NCBI GenBank assembly: GCA_034178815.1
Contig: JAXFQS010000012.1
Coordinates: 1 to 10,393, forward strand
Origin: JAXFQS01 sp034178815
GTDB lineage: Bacteria > Verrucomicrobiota > Kiritimatiellia > RFP12 > DVOR01
DNA: 10,393 nucleotides
Direction: 5' to 3'
Shown one piece after another: positions 1 to 5,877 of the stretch (position 1 is the first letter of the stretch; every line of letters begins with the position of its first letter). The notes below the pieces were generated by a model, which searched no databases, had not been told where the DNA came from, and saw nothing but the letters and a program-made list of their open reading frames with translations. The translations under genes and the position numbers were made by a program.

Positions 1-41
1 CCGTTCTGCGAGTTGGTTGCTCGCGGGCGAGTTAGGGTGGT

Positions 42-1007
42 TTAAGCCGGGGCGAATCCGAAGAGTTCGGGGATGAGTGTTTCGAGCGCGGTCTTTAGCG
101 TGAGAATGTCGCGCCAGTCGGCGGTTTCGTTGGGGGAATGGTTGCCCTTGGTGGGAATCAGCAGCGGGAGGATAAGGGCAGGGGGAAAGGCTTTAGCGTC
201 GGTTCCCGAGAAGTTGTAGACTTCCGTCTGGAGGGGCAGGTCGTGTACGGCGAAGACGGCGCAGATATGGTCTCGCAGGCGTCTGGAGATGAGCACGGAG
301 GCGTCGCTGAGGGTCAAGACGGGGCCGCCTCCGAGGTGTACCCCTTGCCGTTTGGCTTCGTAGGTCGTGTCCAGCGCGATGACAAAGTCCGGTTGGATTT
401 TCTGAGCAACGGCGCGGGCTCCGAAGCCAGTCATTTCCTCCGACGAGGTGACAGCCAGAATGGGCTCGAATGTCTTGGGCGGGCTCTTTCGGAAGGTTTC
501 TGCCAACTTGAGGGTCAGCCAGCATCCGACCCGGTTGTCGAGAAAGGTGGCGTGGATCAGATTCGTCTTGGGGGAGTAGTCGAACTGCCCTGCCCAAGAG
601 ACGCGGTCGCCTAGGCGAATAACCGAATTTTTGCCAAGTCCTTTAATAAGGACTGCCCGTCCGTCGTCGCCATCGCTGCTCAAGCGAACCTTTGTCGAAC
701 CATTGATGACCGCCTCTATGGTGGCCTTTTTGCGGTTCGTATTCCCCATAGTGGGCGCCCCGAGCGCAATGGCGTGGGGCGGATTCAGGCAATCGATCGC
801 GTAGCCTGGGGAATCGGCGTGCGCGGTAATCAAGACTTTCGGGCCGCGGCCCCTCCATTTGGGTGGAAGCCGGGCCGTTTGAGCGTACGCTCCGATTGGC
901 TTTACTTGCCACCCGGAGGCACGCCACCTGGACGCCATCAGGTCGAAAACCTCGCCTTCGTCGCCGGGCGTCGAGGCTAGTTTGCAGAGGCGTTCCAACG
1001 CTTCCAT
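42..1007 (-). CDS. M42 family metallopeptidase (glutamyl/TET-type aminopeptidase)
   Basis: This encodes a predicted cytosolic dinuclear-zinc aminopeptidase of family M42, whose members trim short peptides as large oligomers. In the 321-aa reading every expected site is visible: HAD at 63-65 (zinc ligand H63), FLDNRVG with bridging D157, SSEEMTG with catalytic E190 and ligand E191, ALDTTY with D213, the GTDA segment at 268-271, and GNHSP with ligand H290. It is slightly shorter than typical M42 enzymes (about 340-360 aa), with no signal peptide. A TTG at 1010 is in frame, but the ATG at 1007 is preferred because it shares one base with the stop of the upstream gene (TGATG), which suggests translational coupling. 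The family is firm; the substrate, and aminopeptidase versus another M42 activity, cannot be read from sequence. Confidence 0.9.
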   Translation of the reverse strand: MEALERLCKLASTPGDEGEVFDLMASRWRASGWQVKPIGAYAQTARLPPKWRGRGPKVLITAHADSPGYAIDCLNPPHAIALGAPTMGNTNRKKATIEAVINGSTKVRLSSDGDDGRAVLIKGLGKNSVIRLGDRVSWAGQFDYSPKTNLIHATFLDNRVGCWLTLKLAETFRKSPPKTFEPILAVTSSEEMTGFGARAVAQKIQPDFVIALDTTYEAKRQGVHLGGGPVLTLSDASVLISRRLRDHICAVFAVHDLPLQTEVYNFSGTDAKAFPPALILPLLIPTKGNHSPNETADWRDILTLKTALETLIPELFGFAPA

Positions 1008-1432
1008 CAATCCCCCAGAATCATCCGATAGTGCTTGAGAAAGCAGGCGATGACATCGTCTTGGGTCAATTCGGCAAGGGTGTAGGTGAGCGGCGCATCG
1101 GGACGCAGAAGGATATTCTGGTAACTCGTCAACTTCTGGTTGCGCAGGAGGCGAACGGTCGCGGAAGGGAGCAGTCCATTGGGGGCGTAGTGCTTGACAA
1201 TCTGGAAGACAATCTCCTCGTTGCCGTTGAATCGCACGCTGAGAATGGTGGCGGCCGGGAGGGTGCGGATGACGACTTCGCGCCCCAGTTTGCGGAGTTC
1301 CTCGGCGATTTGGTCGAATGCGGGTTTGACCGTCGAGGAGAGGAATCGCTCGAACTCGGCGTTTTCCTGGGCCGCGCGCGTCGACTTCGCCTTGGTTCTG
1401 ACAATGTGTGCCAACTCCGACTTCCAGTCCAT
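1007..1432 (-). CDS. Conserved-looking hypothetical protein, 141 aa
   Basis: I do not recognise a named family. The first half is helical and charged: a basic N-terminus, then a FERFLSSTVKPAFDQIAEEL stretch and a KLGREV segment. The second half looks beta-rich and ends in acidic and hydrophobic segments. There is no signal peptide, membrane segment, cysteine pair or evident catalytic motif, so a small cytosolic alpha/beta protein is likely. The ATG at 1432 has a good ribosome site: GGAAAGG lies 5 nt upstream on the minus strand. The stop codon overlaps the ATG of the M42 peptidase gene by one base, so the two are probably translated together and this protein may act with or regulate the peptidase (inference). 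It is real as a gene because of the RBS, the overlap and a coherent protein. Confidence 0.72.
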   Translation of the reverse strand: MDWKSELAHIVRTKAKSTRAAQENAEFERFLSSTVKPAFDQIAEELRKLGREVVIRTLPAATILSVRFNGNEEIVFQIVKHYAPNGLLPSATVRLLRNQKLTSYQNILLRPDAPLTYTLAELTQDDVIACFLKHYRMILGD

Positions 1433-1519
1433 ATCAACCTTTCCGGGGAATCGATACGCAGTTTTGCGGGGTAAAGAAACCTACCATTGGGGGGTAATCG
1501 TTGGTATCCGCCGCCTGAA

Positions 1520-2743
1520 TCAGTCCAAAGTGTGGACGAGCAACCCCGAGCGCAACTTCGGCTCGAACCAGGTGCTCTTTGGAGGCATAATCGCCCCGGC
1601 ATCCGCAATCGCCATCATCTGCCCGACCGTCACCGGGAACATCGAGAAGGCCACCGCATCCCTGCCGGAATCGACCCGGCGGGAAAGTTCCCGAACGCCT
1701 CGGATGCCGCCCACGAAGGAGATGCGTTCATTCGTCCGCGGATCGTCAATCCCGAGTACCGGCGACAGCAGTGAATCCTGCAAGACGCTCACATCCAAAG
1801 CCTTCACCGGATCCCCGTCCAACGGAGCATCCCACGCCAATTCGTACCACTTGCCCGCCAGATACATACGGCACCGGCATCCCTCGCTGACCGTACCGTC
1901 CGGCACCTCCGCAACGCGGAATCGATCCCGAACCTGTTTGAGAAACGCCTCGGCGGAAAGCCCATTCAAGTCCGCCACGCAACGATTGTACGGCAGAATT
2001 TTCAACTGGCTTGCCGGGAAGAGAACGGCCAGGAACCAGTTGTACTCCTCTGTACCATCGTGGGCTGGATTTGCCAACCTCCGCTCGCGTCCGGCGCGTG
2101 CCGAAGCGGCCGCACGGTGATGCCCGTCCGCGATGTAGGCAAGGGAAACTTTCGCGAAGGCGGATACCCACCTGTCAAGGTCGTTGGCGACTCGCCAGAC
2201 GGTGTGGCGGATGCCATCGTCGGCGGTAAAGTCGTAGAGCGGAGGGGTCGCGGTGATGGCTTCAGCAAGGGCATCGATCTGGGCCTCGTCGCGATAGGTC
2301 AGAAAGACAGGCCCGGTGTTGGCGTTCAGTTCCAGACAGTGGCGCGTGCGGTCATCCTCCTTGTCCTTTCGGGTCTTCTCGTGCTTGCGGATGATATTCC
2401 CCTCGTAGTCCCCGACATGGCAGGTCGCGACCAAACCGGTCTGACGATGTTCGCCCATGGTCTGGCGATAGAGATAGAGCGAATCCTTTTCTTCCCGGAG
2501 GAGCGTGCCCGCCTGGCACAGGGCGTCGAGGGCCTTTCGACCCTGGGCGTAAACCGCGTCCGAGTGGATGTCCGTGTCGGGCGGGAGGTCGATTTCCGGG
2601 CGTGAAACATGGAGGAAGGAGAGGGAATTGCCCTCGGCCAAGACCTTGGCCTCCGCCGTGTCGACAACATCGTACGGAACCGCTGCGACCTGCTTTGCCG
2701 CTTCAACCGTGGGGCGTAATGCCTGAAACGCTTTGATTCTCAT
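1520..2743 (-). CDS. DUF1015 family protein
   Basis: This is a full-length DUF1015 protein (407 aa), a widespread family of unknown biochemical function that is often found near serine-biosynthesis genes. Family hallmarks are present in order: AVPYDVV at 21-27, FLHVSRPEIDLP at 43-54, a basic RKHEKTRKDKEDDR block at 119-132, NTGPVFLTY at 142-150, YIADGHHRAA at 203-212, DPRTNERISFVGG at 334-346 and a conserved C-terminus with GAIMPPKSTWFEPK near 383-396. The DGHHR motif recalls the nucleotide-binding motif of ParB/sulfiredoxin-fold kinases such as SerK, so a small-molecule kinase role is possible, but that is inference. No signal peptide is visible. A TTG at 2749 is in frame; the ATG at 2743 is more likely. 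The next gene on this strand starts 87 nt after the stop, and no strong terminator separates them. Confidence 0.9.
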   Translation of the reverse strand: MRIKAFQALRPTVEAAKQVAAVPYDVVDTAEAKVLAEGNSLSFLHVSRPEIDLPPDTDIHSDAVYAQGRKALDALCQAGTLLREEKDSLYLYRQTMGEHRQTGLVATCHVGDYEGNIIRKHEKTRKDKEDDRTRHCLELNANTGPVFLTYRDEAQIDALAEAITATPPLYDFTADDGIRHTVWRVANDLDRWVSAFAKVSLAYIADGHHRAAASARAGRERRLANPAHDGTEEYNWFLAVLFPASQLKILPYNRCVADLNGLSAEAFLKQVRDRFRVAEVPDGTVSEGCRCRMYLAGKWYELAWDAPLDGDPVKALDVSVLQDSLLSPVLGIDDPRTNERISFVGGIRGVRELSRRVDSGRDAVAFSMFPVTVGQMMAIADAGAIMPPKSTWFEPKLRSGLLVHTLD

Positions 2744-2822
2744 CCTCAATCTCGCTTGCTATGAAAAAAACACCTGGCGCACTTGTCGAATCATCTGGAG
2801 ACTATCCTTCCGCGGGCCCTCA

Positions 2823-2852
2823 CGATTGGGACGCACCCGGCACCCCCAATCG
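2823..2852. repeat. Perfect 8-bp inverted repeat (hairpin)
   Basis: CGATTGGG (2823-2830) and CCCAATCG (2845-2852) are exact reverse complements around a 14-nt loop. A second copy of CCCAATCG lies at 2912-2919. The hairpin is not followed by a T-run on either strand, so it is not a simple terminator. It could be an operator or part of a leader RNA for the DUF1015 gene; the role is unknown. Confidence 0.6.
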
Positions 2853-3124
2853 GCAAGTGCCTATCTTCCTCGGCTCGCGTCTCCGTCCGATGGTGCTGTC
2901 AACGAATGCATCCCAATCGAACCAACCTGCCCGACAGCATCCAAGCAACCTCTTCGACCATAAGGTTGGCACCCCCTAGAGGAACAGGTTGATACCAACC
3001 CCCGCCACAGATTGCGTTTTTCCCCACGAACTTGCGAGACGGAACGGAACCGTCAACTCAACAACGCAACGGCTCACCGAAGAGAGCCCTCAGGGGTGGA
3101 GAAACACCTTCTTCGAACAAACGG

Positions 3125-3141
3125 CAGACGGCTTCCGCCTG
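3125..3141 (-). terminator. Possible weak terminator hairpin after the repeat-protein gene
   Basis: Read on the minus strand, CAGGCGG and CCGTCTG flank a 3-nt AAG loop and pair over 7 positions, one of them a G-U wobble. The hairpin starts about 30 nt past the stop codon at 3171. Only a weak T-rich tract follows, so termination would be inefficient or factor dependent. Confidence 0.3.
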
Positions 3142-3170
3142 AGGTCGCTGGCAACAAGGCGGGCAACAAC

Positions 3171-3689
3171 TCAGTCGAAAGTAAAGTTGATGACCGGGCA
3201 GAAAGGAACCGCCGAGGAACGAATGACATTCACGACGCCAATCTGATAACCATCTATCGACTCGCACCGATTGATGAGCCCAATCTGCATGCCCGAATGG
3301 TGGTCGGCAACATTCACCAAGCCCACGGAGATACCACCCGCAGTCAGGTTCTCATTCCAAAGTCCGGCCTGAAGTCCAAACAAGTTGCCGGCGAGATTGA
3401 CGAGCCCAATCTGGATGCCTTCCATGCGGTCGATGGTCTTGTTGCGGAGAATGTTGAGCTGGAGACCAAAGAAATTGTTGGCGTTGCCCAGAAAACCCAA
3501 ATCGAAGCCCGTGACCTGCTCGCAACGGCCAAAGGGAAAGTTGAAACGAACCCCGACCACATCCGCCTCGGTACTGGTATTGAAGGCAATCGGCGCAGGA
3601 TCATAGGTCTTTTGGTTCTCGCTTTGGGCGAGCAGAGGCGCGGAACAGAGTGCGTAAGCGGCGAAGAGGAGACTCAATGCTTTTTTCAT
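3171..3689 (-). CDS. Secreted GxxxGxxN-repeat protein, LA_2272-like surface repeat type
   Basis: The predicted protein has 172 aa. It starts with a classic Sec signal peptide (MKK, then a hydrophobic core to about residue 20, with likely cleavage after LLA at 19-21). The Cys at 15 sits in YALC, which is not a lipobox, so it is probably not a lipoprotein. The mature part is a run of short beta-strand repeats, GxxxGxxN, at 91-98, 105-112, 119-126, 133-140 and 147-154, an exact 14-residue period; a diverged unit lies at 75-79. It ends in an aromatic strand, INFTFD. This resembles the LA_2272-type surface repeat proteins of Leptospira and others, whose function is unknown. Exported localisation is well supported; outer-membrane placement is inference. 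GTG at 3692 is an alternative start (AAGG 7 nt upstream, against 10 nt for the ATG). It has its own promoter and is flanked by noncoding DNA on both sides. Confidence 0.82.
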   Translation of the reverse strand: MKKALSLLFAAYALCSAPLLAQSENQKTYDPAPIAFNTSTEADVVGVRFNFPFGRCEQVTGFDLGFLGNANNFFGLQLNILRNKTIDRMEGIQIGLVNLAGNLFGLQAGLWNENLTAGGISVGLVNVADHHSGMQIGLINRCESIDGYQIGVVNVIRSSAVPFCPVINFTFD

Positions 3690-3731
3690 CACAGTCGTAC
3701 CTTAGAGTGCATGGAAATCGTAGACACCTTT

Positions 3732-3760
3732 ATTCTACTGGATTTGCCGCGAGAAAGCAA
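3732..3760 (-). promoter_or_regulatory. Sigma70-type promoter for the repeat-protein gene
   Basis: On the minus strand, a TTGCTT -35 box (3755-3760) and a TAGAAT -10 box (3732-3737) are separated by exactly 17 nt. Transcription would begin near 3725, giving a leader of about 36 nt. It lies downstream of the terminator of the preceding operon, so the repeat-protein gene is probably an independent transcript. Confidence 0.55.
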
Positions 3761-3798
3761 CACCAGAGCGCATCCGACGGGGAAAAACTTGGGTAGAC

Positions 3799-3838
3799 AA
3801 AAAGAGGCGGCCGCGGCACTAATCGCCCCAACCGCCTC
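3799..3838 (-). terminator. Rho-independent terminator of the Fe-S scaffold/GGGtGRT operon
   Basis: Read on the minus strand, GAGGCGG pairs with CCGCCTC (7 GC-rich pairs) across a 21-nt loop that can pair further internally, and TTTTT follows at once (3803-3799). The stem begins 19 nt after the GGGtGRT stop codon. A smaller hairpin (CTTCA/TGAAG, 3839-3853) lies between the stop codon and this stem. Confidence 0.85.
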
Positions 3839-3857
3839 CTTCAAGGTGTGAAGAATG

Positions 3858-4859
3858 CTACTTCTTCAGCTTCTCCGCAACTTCAACCGCAACCGCGACA
3901 GTCGCACCGACCATCGGGTTGTTGCCCATGCCGAGAAAGCCCATCATTTCAACATGCGCAGGAACCGAACTCGAACCCGCGAACTGGGCGTCGGAATGCA
4001 TCCGTCCCATAGTGTCGGTCATACCATACGAGGCAGGACCGGCGGCCATGTTGTCGGGATGAAGTGTGCGCCCAGTACCGCCGCCGGAGGCAACGGAGAA
4101 GTACTTCTTGCCCTTTTCGCAGCACTCCTTCTTGTAAGTGCCGGCGACCGGGTGTTGGAAGCGGGTGGGGTTGGTCGAGTTGCCAGTAATGGAGACATCG
4201 ACATTCTCGTGCCACATAATAGCGACGCCTTCTCGGACATCATCGGCACCGTAGCAACGGACGGCAGCGCGGGGACCGTCGGAGAACTTGGTCTGCTTGA
4301 CGATCTCAAGCTTTCCGGTGAAGTAGTCGAACTTGGTCTCGACCGCGGTGAAGCCATTGATGCGGCTGATGATGTAGGCGGCGTCTTTGCCCAATCCGTT
4401 GAGGATGACTTGCAGGGGAACCTTGCGAACCTTGTTGGCCTTGGTCGCGATTCCAATGGCGCCTTCGGCTGCGGCGAAGGATTCGTGCCCGGCGAGGAAG
4501 CAGAAGCATTTGGTCTCGTCTCGCAGGAGCATGCCAGCGAGGTTGCCGTGCCCGAGTCCGACTTTGCGGTCCTCTGCGACGGATCCGGGGATGCAGAAGG
4601 CCTGGAGGCCGATGCCGATAGCTTCGGCGATTTCCGCTGCGGTGGTGCAACCCTTTTTGATGGCAATGGCGGCGCCGACGACATAGGCCCAAGCGGCGTT
4701 TTCGAAGCAGATGGGCTGGATGCCTTTGCAGATGGTGTAGGGGTCTACGCCGATGCTGTCGCAGATCTGCTTGGCTTCTTCGATAGAGGCGATGCCGTTG
4801 GCCTGGAGGGCGGCGTTGATTTTGTCGATGCGGCGTTCGTAGCTTTCAAACAGTGCCAT
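3858..4859 (-). CDS. GGGtGRT protein
   Basis: This is a 333-aa member of the family named after its GGGtGRT motif, seen here exactly as GGGTGRT at 259-265. The family occurs mainly in strict anaerobes, commonly next to a NifU-like scaffold gene; its activity is not established. Other visible features are a glycine/alanine-rich core, many cysteines (for example C33, C44, C51, C71, C89, C118, C120, C202 and the pair C246-C247), a histidine-rich VGLGHGNLAG segment near 100-109, and a C-terminal MGNNPMVGATVAVAVEVAEK helix. The cysteines and the neighbour suggest a metal or Fe-S cofactor (inference). There is no signal peptide, so it should be cytosolic. Start: ATG at 4859 with AGAGG 9 nt upstream. 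It lies 14 nt after the scaffold gene and is followed by a strong terminator. Confidence 0.9.
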   Translation of the reverse strand: MALFESYERRIDKINAALQANGIASIEEAKQICDSIGVDPYTICKGIQPICFENAAWAYVVGAAIAIKKGCTTAAEIAEAIGIGLQAFCIPGSVAEDRKVGLGHGNLAGMLLRDETKCFCFLAGHESFAAAEGAIGIATKANKVRKVPLQVILNGLGKDAAYIISRINGFTAVETKFDYFTGKLEIVKQTKFSDGPRAAVRCYGADDVREGVAIMWHENVDVSITGNSTNPTRFQHPVAGTYKKECCEKGKKYFSVASGGGTGRTLHPDNMAAGPASYGMTDTMGRMHSDAQFAGSSSVPAHVEMMGFLGMGNNPMVGATVAVAVEVAEKLKK

Positions 4860-4873
4860 GGTGGTGTTCCTCT

Positions 4874-5587
4874 CTATTCCTGGCGGGGGTCGATGAACTT
4901 GACGGCGCCGTTTTCAGCGGTGAAGCGGCCGTAGGTGCCGGTGAATTTTTTGAGGGCTTCGTTTGCGTCGAGACCTTTTTTGACGGCTTCGAGGAACTTG
5001 CCCATATGGATGAATTCGTAGCCGATGACCTCATTGTTTTTGTCGAGGGCTATGCGTTTGACATAGCCTTCGGCCATTTCGAGGTAGCGGACGCCTTTGA
5101 CGCGGGTGCTGTACATGGTTCCGACCTGGGACCGGAGGCCTTTGCCGAGGTCTTCGAGGCCTGCGCCGATGGGGAGACCGTTTTCGGAGAAGGCGCTCTG
5201 GGTGCGTCCGTAGACGATTTGGAGGAAGAGTTCGCGCATGGCGGTGTTGATGGCATCGCAGACGAGGTCGGTGTTGAGCGCCTCAAGGATGGTCTTGCCG
5301 GAGAGGACTTCGGCGGCCATGGCGGCGGAGTGGGTCATGCCGGAGCAGCCGATGGTCTCGACGAGGGCCTCTTCAATGACGCCGTTCTTGACATTGAGCG
5401 TCAGTTTGCAGGCGCCCTGCTGGGGGGCGCACCAGCCGATGCCGTGCGTCAGGCCGGAAATATCTTTGATTTCTTTGGCCTTGACCCACTTGCCCTCTTC
5501 AGGAATGGGGGCGGGATCGTGGACGGCGCCTTTTGTGACTTGGCACATTTGTTCGACTTCGTGCGAACAGGCGTAAGGACAACTCAT
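4874..5587 (-). CDS. NifU/IscU-like iron-sulfur cluster assembly scaffold protein
   Basis: The 237-aa protein has an IscU/NifU N-terminal-type core. GWCAPQQGACKL (51-62) and ETIGCSGMTHSAAMA (77-91) align with the two cysteine regions of IscU, and C110 in LVCDAINTAM sits where the third IscU cysteine is expected. In IscU these cysteines hold the nascent cluster. Extra cysteines at 3, 7 and 15 form a distinct N-terminal group (CPYAC...C). The protein is longer than IscU (about 128 aa): its last 90 residues, including KGVRYLEMAEGYVKRI, are not NifU-like in any way I can name. The ATG at 5587 is firm: AAGGAG lies 7 nt upstream, and an in-frame extension upstream would run through the promoter. 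It is first in an operon with the GGGtGRT gene and may deliver clusters to that protein (inference). Confidence 0.87.
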   Translation of the reverse strand: MSCPYACSHEVEQMCQVTKGAVHDPAPIPEEGKWVKAKEIKDISGLTHGIGWCAPQQGACKLTLNVKNGVIEEALVETIGCSGMTHSAAMAAEVLSGKTILEALNTDLVCDAINTAMRELFLQIVYGRTQSAFSENGLPIGAGLEDLGKGLRSQVGTMYSTRVKGVRYLEMAEGYVKRIALDKNNEVIGYEFIHMGKFLEAVKKGLDANEALKKFTGTYGRFTAENGAVKFIDPRQE

Positions 5588-5594
5588 GGGGCTT

Positions 5595-5600
5595 CTCCTT
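5595..5600 (-). promoter_or_regulatory. Strong Shine-Dalgarno fixing the scaffold gene start
   Basis: AAGGAG on the minus strand lies 7 nt before the ATG at 5587. This decides the start codon over an in-frame extension reaching 5728. Confidence 0.85.
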
Positions 5601-5626
5601 GCGGGATTTGAAATTGAATGGGTCTG

Positions 5627-5655
5627 ATGATAGCAAAATTCCTCTGCCTTTGCAA
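5627..5655 (-). promoter_or_regulatory. Sigma70-type promoter for the Fe-S scaffold operon
   Basis: On the minus strand, TTGCAA (5650-5655) and TATCAT (5627-5632) are 17 nt apart. TGC precedes the -10 box, giving an extended -10 element. The start of transcription would be near 5620, with a leader of about 33 nt. Confidence 0.65.
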
Positions 5656-5686
5656 GCAGAAGCGCTCGGGCGGGGGCGTGGACGGT

Positions 5687-5767
5687 GGATAGGCACCTTT
5701 TGGGGGCTTTGGTTGGCACCGGCGGCATCCGGAGGAGGCTACCTTGGGGAGGGTAAGGTGCCTATCC
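5687..5767. repeat. 13-bp inverted repeat between the divergent promoters
   Basis: GGATAGGCACCTT (5687-5699) is the exact reverse complement of AAGGTGCCTATCC (5755-5767), with 55 nt between. If a 3-nt bulge is allowed, the pairing extends outwards to GACGG (5681-5685) and CCGTC (5766-5770). The spacer carries another GGCACC (5715-5720), and AGGCTACCTT (5736-5745) echoes the left arm. The arms lie upstream of both divergent promoters, so they may be regulator sites or the remains of a small mobile repeat. The pairing is certain; the function is not. Confidence 0.75.
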
Positions 5768-5784
5768 GTCATTGGGGGGCGAAT

Positions 5785-5796
5785 CCTTATATAAGG
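5785..5796. promoter_or_regulatory. 12-bp perfect palindrome upstream of the ftsH promoter
   Basis: CCTTATATAAGG is fully self-complementary and ends 23 nt before the ftsH -35 box. Such a site could bind a dimeric regulator. It does not match the CIRCE heat-shock operator. Function is inferred only from shape and position. Confidence 0.45.
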
Positions 5797-5819
5797 TGAA
5801 AGGGTTTGGCGGTTAAAGT

Positions 5820-5848
5820 TTGAATGGCGGCTTGAAGTATGGTATACT
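5820..5848 (+). promoter_or_regulatory. Sigma70-type promoter for the ftsH operon
   Basis: TTGAAT (5820-5825) and TATACT (5843-5848) are separated by exactly 17 nt. Transcription would start near 5855, about 23 nt before the ftsH ATG at 5878. An in-frame ATG at 5839 lies before the predicted transcription start and so is unlikely to be used. Confidence 0.65.
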
Positions 5849-5877
5849 GGGCAGACATCGCCACGAATGGATTGTGC

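Larger units (their letters stand above)
2744..3170. other. 427-nt noncoding stretch ahead of the DUF1015 gene
   Basis: No convincing gene is present. A 72-codon ATG frame on the plus strand (2761-2979) has no family resemblance. The stretch has several inverted repeats: a perfect 8-bp arm pair at 2823-2830/2845-2852, a GCACTTG/CAAGTGC pair at 2779-2785/2854-2860 that encloses it, and GGTTGG/CCAACC at 2964-2969/2995-3000. A run of seven T on the minus strand (2764-2770) lies about 20 nt upstream of the DUF1015 start. It probably holds the end of the repeat-protein transcript and the promoter or leader of the DUF1015 gene. I could not find a convincing -35/-10 pair, a known riboswitch or a tRNA. 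Confidence 0.6.

Noticed and set aside
20..31. CTCGCGGGCGAG hairpin after the M42 gene as a terminator
   Set aside because: Only four or five pairs with a tiny loop and no T-run on the minus strand.
1194..2120. 308-codon plus-strand frame opposite the DUF1015 and 141-aa genes
   Set aside because: It spans two real minus-strand genes and their gap, and it has no coherent domain.
2881..2940. TTGACA on the minus strand as a promoter for the DUF1015 gene
   Set aside because: The -35 match is perfect, but no acceptable -10 box lies 16-18 nt downstream.
2761..2979. 72-codon plus-strand ATG frame in the noncoding stretch, beginning MKK
   Set aside because: No ribosome site, no hydrophobic signal core after MKK, and no family resemblance.
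3645..3689. Lipoprotein reading of the repeat-protein signal peptide
   Set aside because: The only Cys in the signal region is preceded by YAL and lacks the small residue required before the lipobox Cys; an ordinary signal peptidase I site fits better.
3012..3851. 279-codon plus-strand frame across the repeat-protein gene
   Set aside because: Its apparent repeats are the antisense of the GxxxGxxN units. It passes through the terminator and promoter of the other strand.
3855..4934. Long plus-strand open frame (359 codons) opposite the GGGtGRT gene
   Set aside because: Its translation is low-complexity and shows no family motif. The minus strand carries a recognised protein with RBS, promoter and terminator, so this is a GC-rich shadow frame.
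5588..5728. N-terminal extension of the Fe-S scaffold frame
   Set aside because: It crosses the predicted promoter and one arm of the inverted repeat; the AAGGAG site fixes the start at 5587.
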